This document shows, in pieces, positions 12,339 to 24,480 of a stretch of DNA of 64,000 nt. A program made the translations under genes and the position numbers. The notes under the pieces were generated by a model, which had not been told where the DNA came from, did no database searches, and saw only the letters and a list, made by a program, of their open reading frames with translations. The number at the start of each line of letters is the position of its first letter. The stretch's first letter is position 1. The DNA is from Ficedula albicollis (Eukaryota; Chordata; Aves; Passeriformes; Muscicapidae): assembly GCF_000247815.1 (NCBI RefSeq), contig NC_021677.1:64156038-64220037 (forward strand). The letters are read 5' to 3'.

Positions 12339-12440
12339 TTGGGAAGGAATTCCTGGCTGGGAGGGTGGGGAGGGGCTGGGATGGAATTCCCAGAGAAGCT
12401 GGGATTCAAGGTCCCTTCCCACCCAGACCACTCTGGGATT
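12339..12440 (+). mobile_element. CR1 LINE 3' fragment with internal deletion
   Basis: 'gggaaggaattcctggctgg' and 'ggatggaattcccagagaag' are followed directly by 'caaggtcccttcccacccag', so most of the 3' UTR seen in other copies is missing. Confidence 0.75.
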
Positions 12441-12696
12441 CCCAGCCTGGGGCAGCTCCCCTTGGCAGGGGCAGCAGGGGAGGCTCTGGGGGAATTACTG
12501 AGGCTTCTCCCTGGCAAGAATTCAAACAGAGAATCCTTAGATTGGCTAAATGGATTCAAGAAGTTGTGATGCATTTCAATTATAATTTTTACAAGAAATG
12601 TGCTTTAAAATGAAAAAAAAACCACTTTGACAGAAACTCTGAGCAGTGAAGATAAACTCAAGCAATTTTATTCTTCAAAAAGCTTCAATATATTAT

Positions 12697-12846
12697 AAAA
12701 TCCCAGACTGGTTTGGGTTGGGAGTGACCTCAAATCCCATCCAGGGACACCTCCCACTGTGCCAGGCTGCGCCAACCCCAGTGTCCAGCCTGGCCTTGGG
12801 CACTGCCAGGGATCCAGGGGCAGCCACAGCTGCTCTGGCAATTCTG
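12697..12846 (-). mobile_element. CR1 LINE 3' end
   Basis: Plus strand begins 'aatcccagactggtttgggt' (reverse of the CR1 terminus) and continues through 'gggacacctcccactgtgcc', 'agtgtccagcctggccttgg' and 'ggggcagccacagctgctct'. Truncated at its 5' side. Confidence 0.88.
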
Positions 12847-13420
12847 TGCCAGGGCCTCACTGTATTTTATGTTATGATCAACCGTTAACATTTCATTTAT
12901 TCACAATACATTTACTAAATCTTTCCTTTTTGTTGTCTCAGTTCTGTTAAATAAAATGCTGATGGAGATGAGTAATGAGTTGTCTTTGCTTGTCCCAGTA
13001 ATGATCATTATTTTCCACTTGAAATTAAATTACATTTAAATTTTGGTAATAAACAGCTGAGCAGTAATGAATGCTACACCATTATCTTAATATTCTGCAA
13101 TTTATCACCTCTGAAAACAGATAAATCAGTCTGCTAAGCACAGCCAGTGGAATGCCAGGTCAGACTAAAGATGAACACGGATCTGTGTGGCTGTGCTCCG
13201 GTGTCACACACCTGTCACTGCCTTTAAAGGTTAAAGAAACCCTCCCAAATTTTGAGAAACCTGAAATTTGGATTATTTTGATAAGAACTTCCCTGCTGTT
13301 TAACATGAATCCCGAGTGTGAGCAAGCCCGGAGCTGGTGTCCCCATTCCTGTGCCAGTTGTCCCCCCACAATCCAGGTCAGACACCTTTCCTCTCCCCCA
13401 CCTTTCTCCCAGGCTTTATC
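12847..13420. other. AT-rich island, candidate conserved non-coding DNA
   Basis: Base composition drops sharply in GC compared with the neighbours. 12995-13125 contains several TAAT/ATTA homeodomain-type cores, for example 'aattaaattacatttaaatt'. No repeat family is recognised, and an alignment to other birds would be needed to show constraint. Confidence 0.35.
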
Positions 13421-13562
13421 CCTCCCCAATTCCCGAGTCCCATCCCTCCCCAGTTCCCGAGTCCCATCCCTCCCCAATTCCCGAGTCCCATCCCTCCCCA
13501 GTTCCCGTGTCCCATCCCTCCCCAGTTCCCGTGTCCCATCCCTCCCCAGTTCCCGAGTCCCG
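13421..13562. repeat. Minisatellite, 24-bp period, about 6 copies
   Basis: Units follow 'cctccccagttcccgagtcc' plus 'catc', with A/G and A/T variants between copies. Any apparent PSP-rich ORF is the array. Confidence 0.9.
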
Positions 13563-13820
13563 AGCAGGGGCAGCCCTGCAGGAGGAGGAGGACGCTCCTG
13601 GGGTGCTGCAGCTCCTGTGTCCCCACGGGACCGGGGCTGGTGGAGCCTCCCGGGCTCAGGCGGGGCCGGGATTTGGGGTCCTGCCCGTCCTGGGCTGCCC
13701 TGGGCGGCGGCAGCTCCCGGCAGATCCGGGGCTGTGTCCCGAGCGCAGCTTCCGTGCGCGGCTGCACCGGGAAAACTGGGGAGCAGCTGGGCGCAGAGCC
13801 CCCGTGTGAGCCTGCGGGGT
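13563..13820. other. GC- and CpG-rich segment, possible CpG island
   Basis: Local enrichment of CG dinucleotides ('gggcggcggcagctcccggc', 'gagcgcagcttccgtgcgcg') relative to adjacent DNA. It could be part of a CpG island or unmethylated element. No promoter motif or exon can be assigned. Confidence 0.35.
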
Positions 13821-14275
13821 GGGCAGGGGAGCCTCAGCGCAGGATCCTCCGGGATCCTCCGGGATCCTCTGGGATCAGGGAATGGGGGATGCTGTAAAAC
13901 ATCACCCACAGGAAGGATCCCACCAGGAGCCTCTGCTGCAGGGATCCTGCAGGATCCTCTGGGGTCCTCCAGGATCAGGAACTGAGGGATGCTGTGAAAC
14001 ATCACCCACAGGAAGGATCCCACCAGGAGAGCCTGGCTGCAAGATCCTCTGGGATCCTCTGGATTCTGGGCTCAGGAGATCTGTTCAGCACCACCCACAG
14101 GAAGGATCCCATCAGGAGAGTGTGGTGCAGGATCCTGCAGGATCCTCTGGAGTCTGGGCTCAGGAGATCTGTTCAGCACCACCCACAGGAAGGATCCCAT
14201 CAGGAGAGCCTGGCTGCAGGATCCTCTGGGATCCTCTGGAGTCTGGGCTCAGGAGATCTGTTCCGCACCACCCGC
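13821..14275. repeat. Minisatellite, 88-100-bp units rich in GGATCC
   Basis: The marker 'ggaaggatcc' recurs at 13911, 14011, 14100 and 14188 (spacings 100, 89 and 88 bp). Units contain runs of 'gggatcctct' sub-repeats and drift in sequence from left to right. Confidence 0.88.
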
Positions 14276-14693
14276 AGCCAGAGCATGCCCCTGGCCGGTG
14301 CAGCACCCTTGGCAATGTGCCCAGCCCTTGCAGGACAGTCCCTGCAGGGACAATGGCAGGCTGGGCAGGAGCCAGGCTGGGAACTGTCCCCAGCACACAC
14401 CCGTGTATAAAGTTTTCAAAAGCCAACTTCTGATTTAATGAAGCTGTCCCCTCTCATCAACTTCATTCCAATCCTTGAGAGCAGAGAACCCTTTAAGTCT
14501 AATGAAAAATGTTAATAAACCTTCACGTTGTGGAGAGGAGTTTTTTCCTAATTCAGTAATAGCTGTCAGCACCTTTCCCTGCTGCCACCTGAACACGTTC
14601 ATGTGCTGTGCTGCTCCAGCTCTGCTCTGCTCACTGCAGCAGAGCCTGCCCCAGAACCACCTCCCGTGCCAGGGCCAGGCTGGGAGCACCTGG
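14276..14693. other. Repeat-poor interval
   Basis: Mixed-composition DNA between two tandem arrays, with no recognisable element or exon. Confidence 0.4.
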
Positions 14694-14908
14694 GATGGGA
14701 TACTGGGATCGTGGGATGGGATACTGGGATCATGGGATGGGATACTGGGATCGTGGGATGGGATACTGGGATCATGGCATGGGATACTGGGATCATGGGA
14801 TGGGATAATGGGATGGGATAAGGGGATAATGGGATGGGATAATGGGATGGGATAATGGGATGGGATGGGATGGGATGGGATGGGATGGGATGGGATGGGA
14901 TGGGATGT
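14694..14908. repeat. Minisatellite, 21-bp units passing into (TGGGA)n
   Basis: Left part: 21-bp units 'gggatactgggatcgtggga' with alternating TCGT and TCAT. Right part: 'gggataat' units, then a pure 5-bp TGGGA run at about 14856-14906. The common GGGAT core suggests one array decaying or expanding into a pentanucleotide. Confidence 0.92.
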
Positions 14909-15370
14909 GAGGTCCCTTCCCAGCCCAGTGGGGAGGGTTGTGGGAAATAGGGAAGGTATAAAACGCTCAGAAAGCTGTGTGAAAGCACTAATTGGCCTCA
15001 GCAAACACTTGTCAGCTTTTAATATTCTGCTATTGGCTAGAAAGTTGTTCAAAGACTTTGTAGCAAAGAGAACTTTGTCTGCTGTGCAGCAGCTGAAGCT
15101 GTTCCATCTCCCTTGCTTGGCTCTGTAAAGTGGGTCTGATGTTTGTGATGGAATAAAGCTTCAAGACAGCTGCTCCAGTGGTCCCATCCCGTTTGTGTAC
15201 ATAGGTATGTAAATATAAAACAAGACAAAGAAAAAATAAACCAGGAAACCAACAAGGGTGACCTGGGACTGTCCCTTTGCACCTCCCAGGCCGTGCTGGT
15301 CTCTGCACCCTGGTTTATAGGAGTCCCTGCTGTGCTTGGCCCTGCTCAGGCCTGGCAAGGGACTCCTGTC
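14909..15370. other. Repeat-poor interval with AT-rich core
   Basis: 14980-15070 is AT-rich and low in CpG ('cagcttttaatattctgcta'). Candidate conserved non-coding stretch, untested. No gene is supported. Confidence 0.35.
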
Positions 15371-15600
15371 ATTCCATGGAATCCCAGACTGGTTTGGGTG
15401 GGAAGGACCTCAAATGCCACCCAGAGCCACCCCAGCCATGGCAGGGACACCTCCCACTGTCCCAGGTGAATCCAAGTGCTCTCCAGCCTGGCCTTGGGCA
15501 CTGCCAGGATCCAGGGGCAGCCACAGCTGCTCTGGGAGCTCCAGCCCCGCCAGGAATTCCCAGTTCCCAACATCCCACCCATCCCTGCCCCCTGGCGCTT
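15371..15600 (-). mobile_element. CR1 LINE 3' end
   Basis: Reverse of the standard 3' UTR: 'gaatcccagactggtttggg', 'ccatggcagggacacctccc', 'ctccagcctggccttgggca', 'ggggcagccacagctgctct', 'caggaattcccagttcccaa' and 'catccctgccccctggcgct'. One of the cleaner minus-strand copies. Confidence 0.92.
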
Positions 15601-16202
15601 CAGGTGAGTCCATCCTGACCTCTCCCAGTCCCAAGGCTGTCCCCATTCCAGCTGAGCCCAGAGCTGCCCGCGGTGCCAGCAGGGCTGCGCAGCCCCTGAG
15701 CAGTAACGAGGTGGGTGATTAGCGCAGACTCGGGGAGGAAACGCTCTTCTGGAAGGCAGCACTTGTTGGAACAGAGTCCCTGATGTGGGAACACGAAAAC
15801 TGACCAACGGGAACCGGTTCATGCAACACGTAGTTAAACAGTACAACTTATTAGCACGGGGGGTTGCTATGGCCAAGCATTTCTATGGATTTGGAAGGAA
15901 AGGCAAACAGAGGCAGGTGACAACAGCACCTGGTTCCTGAGCCCCGAGAGCAGCCCAGGCTGGCTCTGGGAGCTCGAGCAGCTGCAGCCCCCGGGCTCTC
16001 CCTGCTCCTGGGGATGCTCTCTAACGCTCCTGTTTCCAATGGCAATTTGGTTTGCTCTAATTTAAAATGCAGGTTTGGAAAAATTTGGGCATTATTTTCA
16101 AAGCCGTATAAAAATACCTTTATTTATCACACGGTAAATTTATTTTATATTTTTATATAATATATAATTTATCAGAGTAATTTTTTTAGCTTCAGAATAA
16201 CT
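15601..16202. other. Repeat-poor interval ending in an AT-rich stretch
   Basis: The left side is GC-rich; 16050-16190 is almost pure A/T ('atataatatataatttatca'). Nothing else is recognised. Confidence 0.4.
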
Positions 16203-16360
16203 GCCCAGAGCAGCTGTGGCTGCCCCTGGGTCCCTGGCAGTGCCCAGGGCCAGGCTGGACACTGGGGCTGGAGCAGCTGGGACAGTGGGAGGTGTCCCTG
16301 CCACGGCAGAACAAGATGAGCTTTAAGGTCCCTTTGAACCCAAACCATCCTGAGATTTTG
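16203..16360 (+). mobile_element. CR1 LINE 3' end
   Basis: 'agagcagctgtggctgcccc', 'ggctggacactggggctgga', 'gggaggtgtccctgccacgg' and the degraded terminus 'atcctgagattttgtgattt', followed by a T run. Confidence 0.9.
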
Positions 16361-16816
16361 TGATTTTTTTTTTTTGTTGTTGTTATTTTTTGGGAGTTCC
16401 ATTTTTTGAAATGGGACATCTCTGCTCTAAGATTTTCCCTCATTCTCCTTTCCCTCTGGGAAGGGCCAGGAGTTGTAGAGAAACCCTTGAATTTATTTTG
16501 CCCGATCTGAAGGTGACTTTTCACTGCACTAAGCTCTTTGCAGGAGAATTTAAACACCTTCCTTTGCCTTAATTTTGTGCTTTAGTTATGAGTGTTTATT
16601 GGCAATGTTAACTAGCTATTAGCTTGGTTTTTATTTGCTAATTATTAATTACTAATTGGTGGCATCCTGGGACACCCCCAGGGATGGGCACTGCAACCCT
16701 CCCTGGGCACTGCCACCCCCCGAGCTCCCTTCCCACGGGGAAATTCCTGCTGCTTCCCCCTGAGCCTGCCCTGCCCAGCCTGAGCTGTTCCCTCTCCTCC
16801 TGTCCCTGTCCCTGGC
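16361..16816. other. Repeat-poor interval with TAAT-rich segment
   Basis: 16590-16665 contains closely spaced TTAG, TAAT and ATTA motifs ('aattattaattactaattgg'), a pattern common in developmental enhancers. The remainder is unremarkable. Confidence 0.35.
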
Positions 16817-17620
16817 AGCCCTGGCTGTGTCTGGATGTCCCTGGCTGTGTTTGGGTGTCCCTGGCTGTGTTTGGGTGTCCCTGGATGTGTCTGGGTGTGT
16901 CTGGGTGTCCCTGGCTGTGTTTGGGTGTCCCTGGCTGTGTTTGGGTGTCCCTGGATGTGTCTGGGTGTGTCTGGGTGTCCCTGGCTGTGTTTGGGTGTCC
17001 CTGGCTGTGTTTGGGTGTCCCTGGATGTGTCTGGGTGTGTCTGGGTGTCCCTGGCTGTGTTTGGGTGTCCCTGGCTGTGTTTGGGTGTCCCTGGATGTGT
17101 CTGGGTGTGTCTGGGTGTCCCTGGCTGTGTTTGGGTGTCCCTGGCTGTGTTTGGGTGTCCCTGGATGTGTCTGGGTGTGTCTGGGTGTCCCTGGCTGTGT
17201 TTGGGTGTCCCTGGCTGTGTTTGGGTGTCCCTGGATGTGTCTGGGTGTGTCTGGGTGTCCCTGGCTGTGTTTGGGTGTCCCTGGCTGTGTTTGGGTGTCC
17301 CTGGATGTGTCTGGGTGTGTCTGGGTGTCCCTGGCTGTGTTTGGGTGTCCCTGGCTGTGTTTGGGTGTCCCTGGATGTGTCTGGGTGTGTCTGGGTGTCC
17401 CTGGCTGTGTTTGGGTGTCCCTGGCTGTGTTTGGGTGTCCCTGGATGTGTCTGGGTGTGTCTGGGTGTCCCTGGCTGTGTTTGGGTGTCCCTGGCTGTGT
17501 TTGGGTGTCCCTGGATGTGTCCCCCAGCCCTGGGTGTGTCCCCCAGCCCTGGGTGTGTCCCCCCAGCCCTGGATGTGTCCCCCAGCCCTGGGTGTGTCCC
17601 CCAGCCCTGGGTGTGTCCCC
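16817..17620. repeat. Minisatellite, 70-bp higher-order repeat, then 20-bp units
   Basis: The 70-bp unit is two copies of 'ctggctgtgtttgggtgtcc' followed by a 30-bp 'ctggatgtgtctgggtgtgt' variant, with the variant at 16881 and 16951; about ten copies to 17520. From 17521 the unit changes to 'cccccagccctgggtgtgtc', about five copies. The VCLGVPGCVW- and HPDTPRH-type ORFs are array translations. Confidence 0.95.
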
Positions 17621-18726
17621 CCAGCCCAGCCCCCCTGCACTGCCCCAGCAGCGCCAGGATGGATTTGTTGTGTAAATGCCATGAAAAGTTTGGCTCATCC
17701 AGGAAGAATTGTCTCTATCCATTAAAAATACCCCCAGACAACCAAGCGCAGAGCTCTGGCTAAAGCACCTGTGAAAAACTCCTCTCTGTGGCCTCTAGAG
17801 AGCCAGAGCCCTTTGGGGTGAATCTCCATCCCCAGGGGCAGGCTGAGCCAGAGCCTGCAGCTGATGGCAAGTGCCCCTCATTGCCAGCTCTCCCCCGGCT
17901 CATTCAGAGGAATCATTTTCTGATTACGAGTGTTTCTGGGCTCTGTATTAATCATTTACTATTCATTATTTCTGAACTGTGACTGACCACCTAAATTGAG
18001 TGCACTATTTCTGGGCCTCAATTAGGTAATTGAAATGCTCTTTAAATCAGAGTAATTAGCAGTGTGGCTTTTCAGATGAATTATTTTTTATCCTGAATTA
18101 ATGGAGAGTTCGGGGACTTGTGAGCTATTCTGCCCATTCTTTGGCACTGGCCTGGCTGCTGTCAGATCAGGAGCAGCAGGAGCTTGTGCATCGCCTTGAA
18201 CAGACCTGACAGCTTCTATTTGTTAAAATATTCCCAGTTCCGGGCCGGGAGGGCTCAGCCAGCTCTGGCAGGTCAGAAATTTCAAACACAATTTGTAACC
18301 AGGAGGCACGCCGGTCACAGGAGCCACGATTTGGTGGCAGCAGATTCATGCTGCCTCCTCAAGAGGTGGAAATCACTAATTCCGTGTTTTCCCAGCTCTG
18401 TTTCCACCGGGACCAGCGAGAGAGGAGCTGCTCTGAGCGCTGGCAGTGCTCTTTGAGGGGTCTGCACGAATTTGGTCCTGCTCCTGCTTTGTGCTCACAC
18501 TGTGAGTGTTTCCCAGCCTGAGCCTGCTCCTTCTCCCGGGTGGGGATCACCTCAACCCAGAGCCAGGAATGTGCACAGTGCCAGGGAGACAGCTCAGCTC
18601 AGACTAAAGGGGGTGCAGTGAGTGGCTGAAAAACGGAGCTGGTTTGGTTTGTGCTGTTAAAAGGCGGCTCACTCCAGCCCTGGGGATGCTGCTGGGGCTG
18701 TGGTCAGTCCTGCTGGACAGCAGGAC
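17621..18726. other. Repeat-poor interval with AT-rich, TAAT-rich island
   Basis: 17925-18125 is AT-rich with many homeodomain-type cores ('ctcaattaggtaattgaaat'). 18200-18370 is mixed. These are among the better candidates here for conserved non-coding elements. No exon is recognised. Confidence 0.38.
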
Positions 18727-19055
18727 CAGAGTGACCTCAGGGGTCCCTGTGGGTCACTCCTTCACCACCTGCACAGGGACAGGGACACAGGGCTGCAGGT
18801 GACACTCAGGGGTCCCTCAGGTGACACTCAGGGGTCCCTCAGGTGACACTCAGGGGTCCCTGTGGGTCACTCCTTCACCACCTGCACAGGGACAGGGACA
18901 CAGGGCTGCAGGTGACACTCAGGGGTCCCTCAGGTGACACTCAGGGGTCCCTCAGGTGACACTCAGGTGTCCCTGTGGGTCCCTCAGGGGTCCCTGTGGG
19001 TCACTCCTTCACCACCTGCACAGGGACAGGGACACAGGGCTGCAGGTGACCTCAG
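18727..19055. repeat. Compound minisatellite, 112-135-bp units with 22-bp sub-repeats
   Basis: 'ttcaccacctgcacaggga' recurs at 18761, 18873 and 19008. Between these lie variable numbers of the 22-bp unit 'ggggtccctcaggtgacact'. Confidence 0.88.
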
Positions 19056-19214
19056 CACACGCTGGGACACCGAGCTGAGCGTGCAGGACGCGTCCAGAGG
19101 GAGCAGCACAGGGAGCAGGAGCAGCCCCAGGGCATCTTGCACACCTGAGCAGGGCCAGGAGCTGGGGCTGCCCCTGGGACCAGCCCAGGCTGGGAGGAGC
19201 AGCTGGAGCCGCCC

Positions 19215-19757
19215 TGGGGAAGGATTTGGGGGTGCTGTGGGTGAGAGCTGGAGCTGCCCCAGCCCTGAGCCCCCCCAGCCTGGCCTGTGTGTGCCAGGAA
19301 GGGGATTGGGATTGTGCCCCTGTGCCCTGCCCAGGTGAGATCCCACCTGGAATCCTGCTCCCTGGGGCTGCTGGGGAGAGCCCAGAGGAGGCACCGAATG
19401 ATCAGAGGATGGAGCAGCTCTGCTGGGAGAGCTGGGAATGCTCACCTGGAGAGGAGAGGCTCTGGGGTGAGCTCAGTGTGGCCTTGCAGGACCTGAAGGA
19501 GCTGCAGGAAGATGGAGAGAGGATTTCCAAGGGCTGGAGGGACAGGACACAGGGAATGGGACACTGCCAGAGGGCAGGGATGGGTGGGATGTTGGGAATT
19601 GGGAATTCCTGGCTGGGCTGGGATTGCCAGAGCAGCTGTGGCTGCCCCTGGATCCCTGGCAGTGCCCAAGGCCAGGCTGGACACTGGGACAGGGGGAGGG
19701 GTCCCTGCCCATCCAGGGGTGGCACTGGGGGGGATTTCAGGTCGCTGGTGCTGTGAC
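19215..19757 (+). mobile_element. CR1 LINE, about 540 bp of 3' region
   Basis: Starts at 'gaaggatttgggggtgctgt', which corresponds to the part of CR1 ORF2 encoding the (K)DLGVL motif downstream of the reverse transcriptase. It continues through 'ccaggtgagatcccacctgg', 'tgctcacctggagaggagag' and 'actgccagagggcagggatg' to the 3' UTR ending near 'gggatttcaggtcgctggtg'. The usual ATTCTATG tail is absent. Reading frame broken; no activity expected. Confidence 0.9.
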
Positions 19758-20403
19758 CTGTTCATGGAAGTTCCAGAGCCCATGAAGTCTAGTTTATCTG
19801 TTACTCAACAGCCCAATCTCCCTCTCAGGCTCCCCTGGTTTTATCTGTGTGGCACCATCAGAAGGCTTTGTACAGCCTGGCTATTCCTACTTGATATTCA
19901 GGACATGAGGCTTTACAAGAGGAAATGTCTTGATGTATCTGCTATTTTATTTTTAATGAAAACATTTCTTGCTCTGAAAAAAAGAGGTCACTGCACATCT
20001 CCGAGTACAAATTATTGCATATGCACAGGAGCTGGAAAACCACTGGGTTTAGAAACCACTAAATTCCCACTCAAGAGCACCTTTAGAACATGCAAATCAG
20101 GCAAAAGCCAGCAGCTGGCTGTGGGCTTTGGAGCACACAGAAATATCCCAGCTCCCCTGGGACTGCGCTCCGCGAGGAGCGGGAAGGGAAATTTTCCTTT
20201 TGAAAAAGCTTTGTGGAGCAGTGAAAGAGTCGCTCCTGGGCAGAGGGCTGGAGGCTCTGATCCACCAAATCCCTTCCCTGGAAGGGCCTGGGCGCCAGGG
20301 CTGCACAAAGAGGAGCTGCAGAGCGGGGGAGGCAGCGCCTGAGCTCCCTCAGGAGATCATTTGCTCCTGCTCTCAATTCCTGCCTCTCCCCTGCTGCTTC
20401 CAC

Positions 20404-20405
<2 letters not shown>
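19758..20405. other. Repeat-poor interval
   Basis: Mixed composition with an AT-rich stretch at about 19930-20100. A 276-codon ORF enters from the CR1 copy but has no domain I recognise. Confidence 0.4.

Positions 20406-20490
<85 letters not shown>
20406..20490 (+). repeat. Poly-G tract, 85 nt
   Basis: Pure G preceded by 'tgctgcttccacgag'. Only three bases (tgc) separate it from a 20-nt A run. Confidence 0.9.
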
Positions 20491-20491
<1 letters not shown>

Positions 20492-20493
20492 GC

Positions 20494-20513
20494 AAAAAAA
20501 AAAAAAAAAAAAA
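20494..20513 (+). repeat. Poly-A tract, 20 nt
   Basis: Pure A run three bases after a G run. CR1 does not end in poly-A, so this is not a CR1 tail. It may be another retroposon's tail or a consequence of whatever produced the adjacent G run. Confidence 0.85.
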
Positions 20514-20706
20514 GGTGATTTTCCTCCTTCCCTTAAATTGTTTGTTCAAATTTCTTTGCAGCTGAGGGTTAAAAAAACCCAGCTTTGTGTGCAGGGAAAC
20601 CATAATGCAATCTGCAATCTGCACTGAGATTTGGAGCTGCTGGCGCCGGGATTGCCGGGAGCAGGCAGGGGCTGAGGTGATAACGAGGGGATGGGGCACT
20701 GGGGGT

Positions 20707-21637
<931 letters not shown>

Positions 21638-21988
21638 CTTCAGAGGAAACTGCACCTTCTCCAGGAGCCCTGCTCCAGCTGAGCCACATCTGCCCCTGCA
21701 GGAGGATGCAGCCACCATTGGATGGGACTGCTGCCAGCACCCTGACTGACTGACGGGTGTCAGCTTGGATTCTGACTCTGGCAGGGCTTGGGATTGTTCT
21801 TTGTAATGCTGCATTTCTATTTGAATTTTCCTAGTAAAGAACTGTTATTCCTAATTCCCATCTCTTTGCCTGAGAGCCCCTTCATTTCAAATTTATGATA
21901 ATAATTTGGAGGGAGGGGGTTTCCATTCTGCATTTCAAAGAGAAGCTCCTGCCTTTTTTGGCAGACACCTGTCCTGCACAGCAGGACA
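21638..21988 (+). mobile_element. Endogenous retrovirus LTR, 3' part (second copy)
   Basis: 21719-21988 is nearly identical to 10258-10524. The extra 81 bp at 21638-21718, containing 'ccaggagccctgctccagct' and 'gccacatctgcccctgcagg', is the LTR sequence missing from the first copy. The shared sequence ends at 'caggaca'. Solo or truncated LTR with no retroviral genes nearby. Confidence 0.85.
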
Positions 21989-22822
21989 CCAGGTGGGCTC
22001 TGAGCTCCCTTCCAGCTGAGAGCGCTCCCCGAGCTGGTGATGCTGTGGAACAAATCAGAATTGCTGTGGTTCCCTCGGTGCAGGGATCCCCCAGCTCAGC
22101 TGCAGCAGCCCGGGCTCTGGGCACAGCAGGACGTGGATTCAGCTGCTGGGAAGCTCCCAGGGACAGCACCAGTCGATTTATCCCGTGCCACCTGCAGCAG
22201 CGCGCCCGGGAGGGCGGGAGGCAATCCCGGGTTTTGAAGCCCTGTCTCATCCCCTCAGCCTCTTTTCTTCAGCAGAATAAATAAATTAAAGGATGGAGAA
22301 CAAGGCCACTGTAAAAAGCAGAATCTGGTTTTGCTTTCTGGGTGAAGGATTCTCCATTTCCCACTCGCTGTCTCTGAGTTAATGAGGTGTTTTCTGAGGT
22401 GTTTTCTGAGATGTTTTCTGAGGCTCAGCCCTGCCACCATCCCTGTGCTCAGGAGCTCTGGAGACTCTTGGAACCCTGAAACCTGGGAATTTTGGGATTT
22501 CTGTGCCCTGACCCCCAAGGGAGCACTGCTTGTGCCCTGAGGCCTTGGAGAAGGCTCCCAAAATTGAGTGATAGAGCTAAAATCACGGGTGTGTAGTTAA
22601 ATAGAAGTGTGTAATGTCACATGGTGAAAAAATTGGAATTTGGGGTTTTGAAATATGATGACATGTATGGGACGAAGTGGAGGTTTTAGGGTGGAGATTT
22701 TTCTTCTTCTTCTTCTTGGGTTTAGGGGGTACTTTTCTGATTGGATTGAAAATGCCTCACTGCAGGTCATGGGGATTTGGTCATTGGGTCAAAAGTAAAA
22801 ATAATTTAGGCGTTAGCTTTTA
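21989..22822. other. Repeat-poor interval
   Basis: Contains three 14-bp units 'gaggtgttttctgaggtgtt' at about 22383-22425 and (CTT)5 near 22702. Otherwise mixed composition with no recognisable element. Confidence 0.42.
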
Positions 22823-24480
22823 ATTGGACTGTTTGGCCTTAAAATACCTTGTAACAAGCGAGATCCATCACCATTTCTGCATTTTCAGCTCGTTAGCTGC
22901 GAGTGCCGCAGCACTGACTGCGACACGGGCGAGAGTGAATCAACATCTGAGTCCAAACATGAAACTCTGCCTCTCGTGCCTTCAATCCCGACCCTGGCAA
23001 GAAGAAAAAGAAGATAAAAAGTAAGACCTAAAAGTGATACGGGACTGGGCATCTGGATCAACACTTGGCATCACTCCTCTGGTCGTCCCTGCACTGAAAA
23101 TCTAATCCCCATTCCCTGATTCCCCCAGGAGAGAAATGAGACAAATCCCAGCAGGATTGTCGGGGACATTGGGAAGTTTGAATGTTCGAAAGGCCCTGTT
23201 TGGGAGCTGGGACCTAAAAAAATCAGTTTGCTTTAAGGGCTGAAGGCACAGCTAAACAAAGTTTGACCAAATGTCATCAAATTCACTCTATTTGCCTCAT
23301 CAGTGGTTTCACTTAGATTGCAAAACATTTGGAGGAAATATCTCTTCAGTTTATGTGTGCACTCATCAATTTCATGGTACCACAAGCCCAAATCTGGCCT
23401 GGCACATTCGGCTGCTGCCATAACCCGATCCATAAATCAGAATTTTTTGCTACTTTTCCTGGGCTTCTCCTCTCCTGCAGCTGCACCTGTGGATCCAGAG
23501 AGCCCCAGAAATAGATTTTTTCAATTATGACTCATGCTGCTGGCTTGATGGATACGAAACAGGGTCCTGATAATAGATCAGAATACTAGTAATTTCTTTT
23601 GCTTAATTGAAAAGGTTATTTTAATGAGAATGGAGCACTTCCAGCGCCTGTCCCGTGGGGATGTCCAGCCATCAGCTTGTTTCCCTGTGCCAGGTGCCAG
23701 GGGGCTCCTCCTTCTCCATTTCACACCAGCTGGGGCTGATTTTTGCACATTTTAGAGGAAAATGGTTCAGTGCTGGCTCCTGAGGGGGACCCAACTCAAA
23801 CCTGATTTCTTCCCCCTCAGCTGAAGCACAGAGCATCCAGGGGCAGGATTTAATAACAATCACTGGGAACAAACACCTGGATGTTCCACAACCACCCAAA
23901 GCAGCTCAGGAGAAGGCAAAGCTCAGCCCTGGGTCGCCACAAAACCAAGGGCATCTTGTGAATAATGGCAGAAATTCTATTTATTTCTGTGAATTCTTTA
24001 TCTCCTGGACCAGCACTGAATGAAGCTGATTGCTGATTGAGGCTGCACAGATCGTTGAGAATGTAAATTAATGACAAACTATTAAAATTAAGAAGCAGAG
24101 ATATGATAATGCCTGGTGAAAATACTGAGAGGTGGAATGGCATAGCAATATAAGCAAATTATCATCTTCAGGAGTGAAAAAGAAATACAATGGGATAAAA
24201 ATCTTAGCAGATGGTGAAGTTTAGCATCACTTACTGGAGGTATTCAGAAAAGGAATGTTTTGTGAGCATAAAGAGAGTGAAGAAGAATTTTAGTTGATGC
24301 TTGATGAGGTTTTTATGAGAAGACATTATGTCCCTGACTTGGGAAGCAGCAGAAGTTTCAGTGAAAATGTAAATGTAAACAGAAGCTGATTCAATTTGTT
24401 GGGGGAAAAAGAAAAGACCAATTCAGGTTTCAGCCTAAGTTAGACTAAAACCCTAAAATGTAAAAACAATTCCTGTGTGC
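22823..24480. other. Longest repeat-free, AT-rich stretch; candidate conserved non-coding cluster
   Basis: About 1.65 kb without CR1, tandem array or G run. Sub-regions 22840-23010, 23240-23560 and 23960-24170 look non-random: low CpG decay, mixed motifs and TAAT cores such as 'gtaaattaatgacaaactat'. ORFs are short and have no domain. This is the best place in the window to look for cross-species conservation. Confidence 0.4.

Noticed and set aside
20494..20513. A20 as the poly-A tail of a processed pseudogene
   Set aside because: No coding sequence or target-site duplication is visible upstream; the preceding 85 bases are all G.
22690..22740. Telomere-like 'gggtttaggggg' motif
   Set aside because: A single occurrence without a TTAGGG tandem run; no interstitial telomere is supported.
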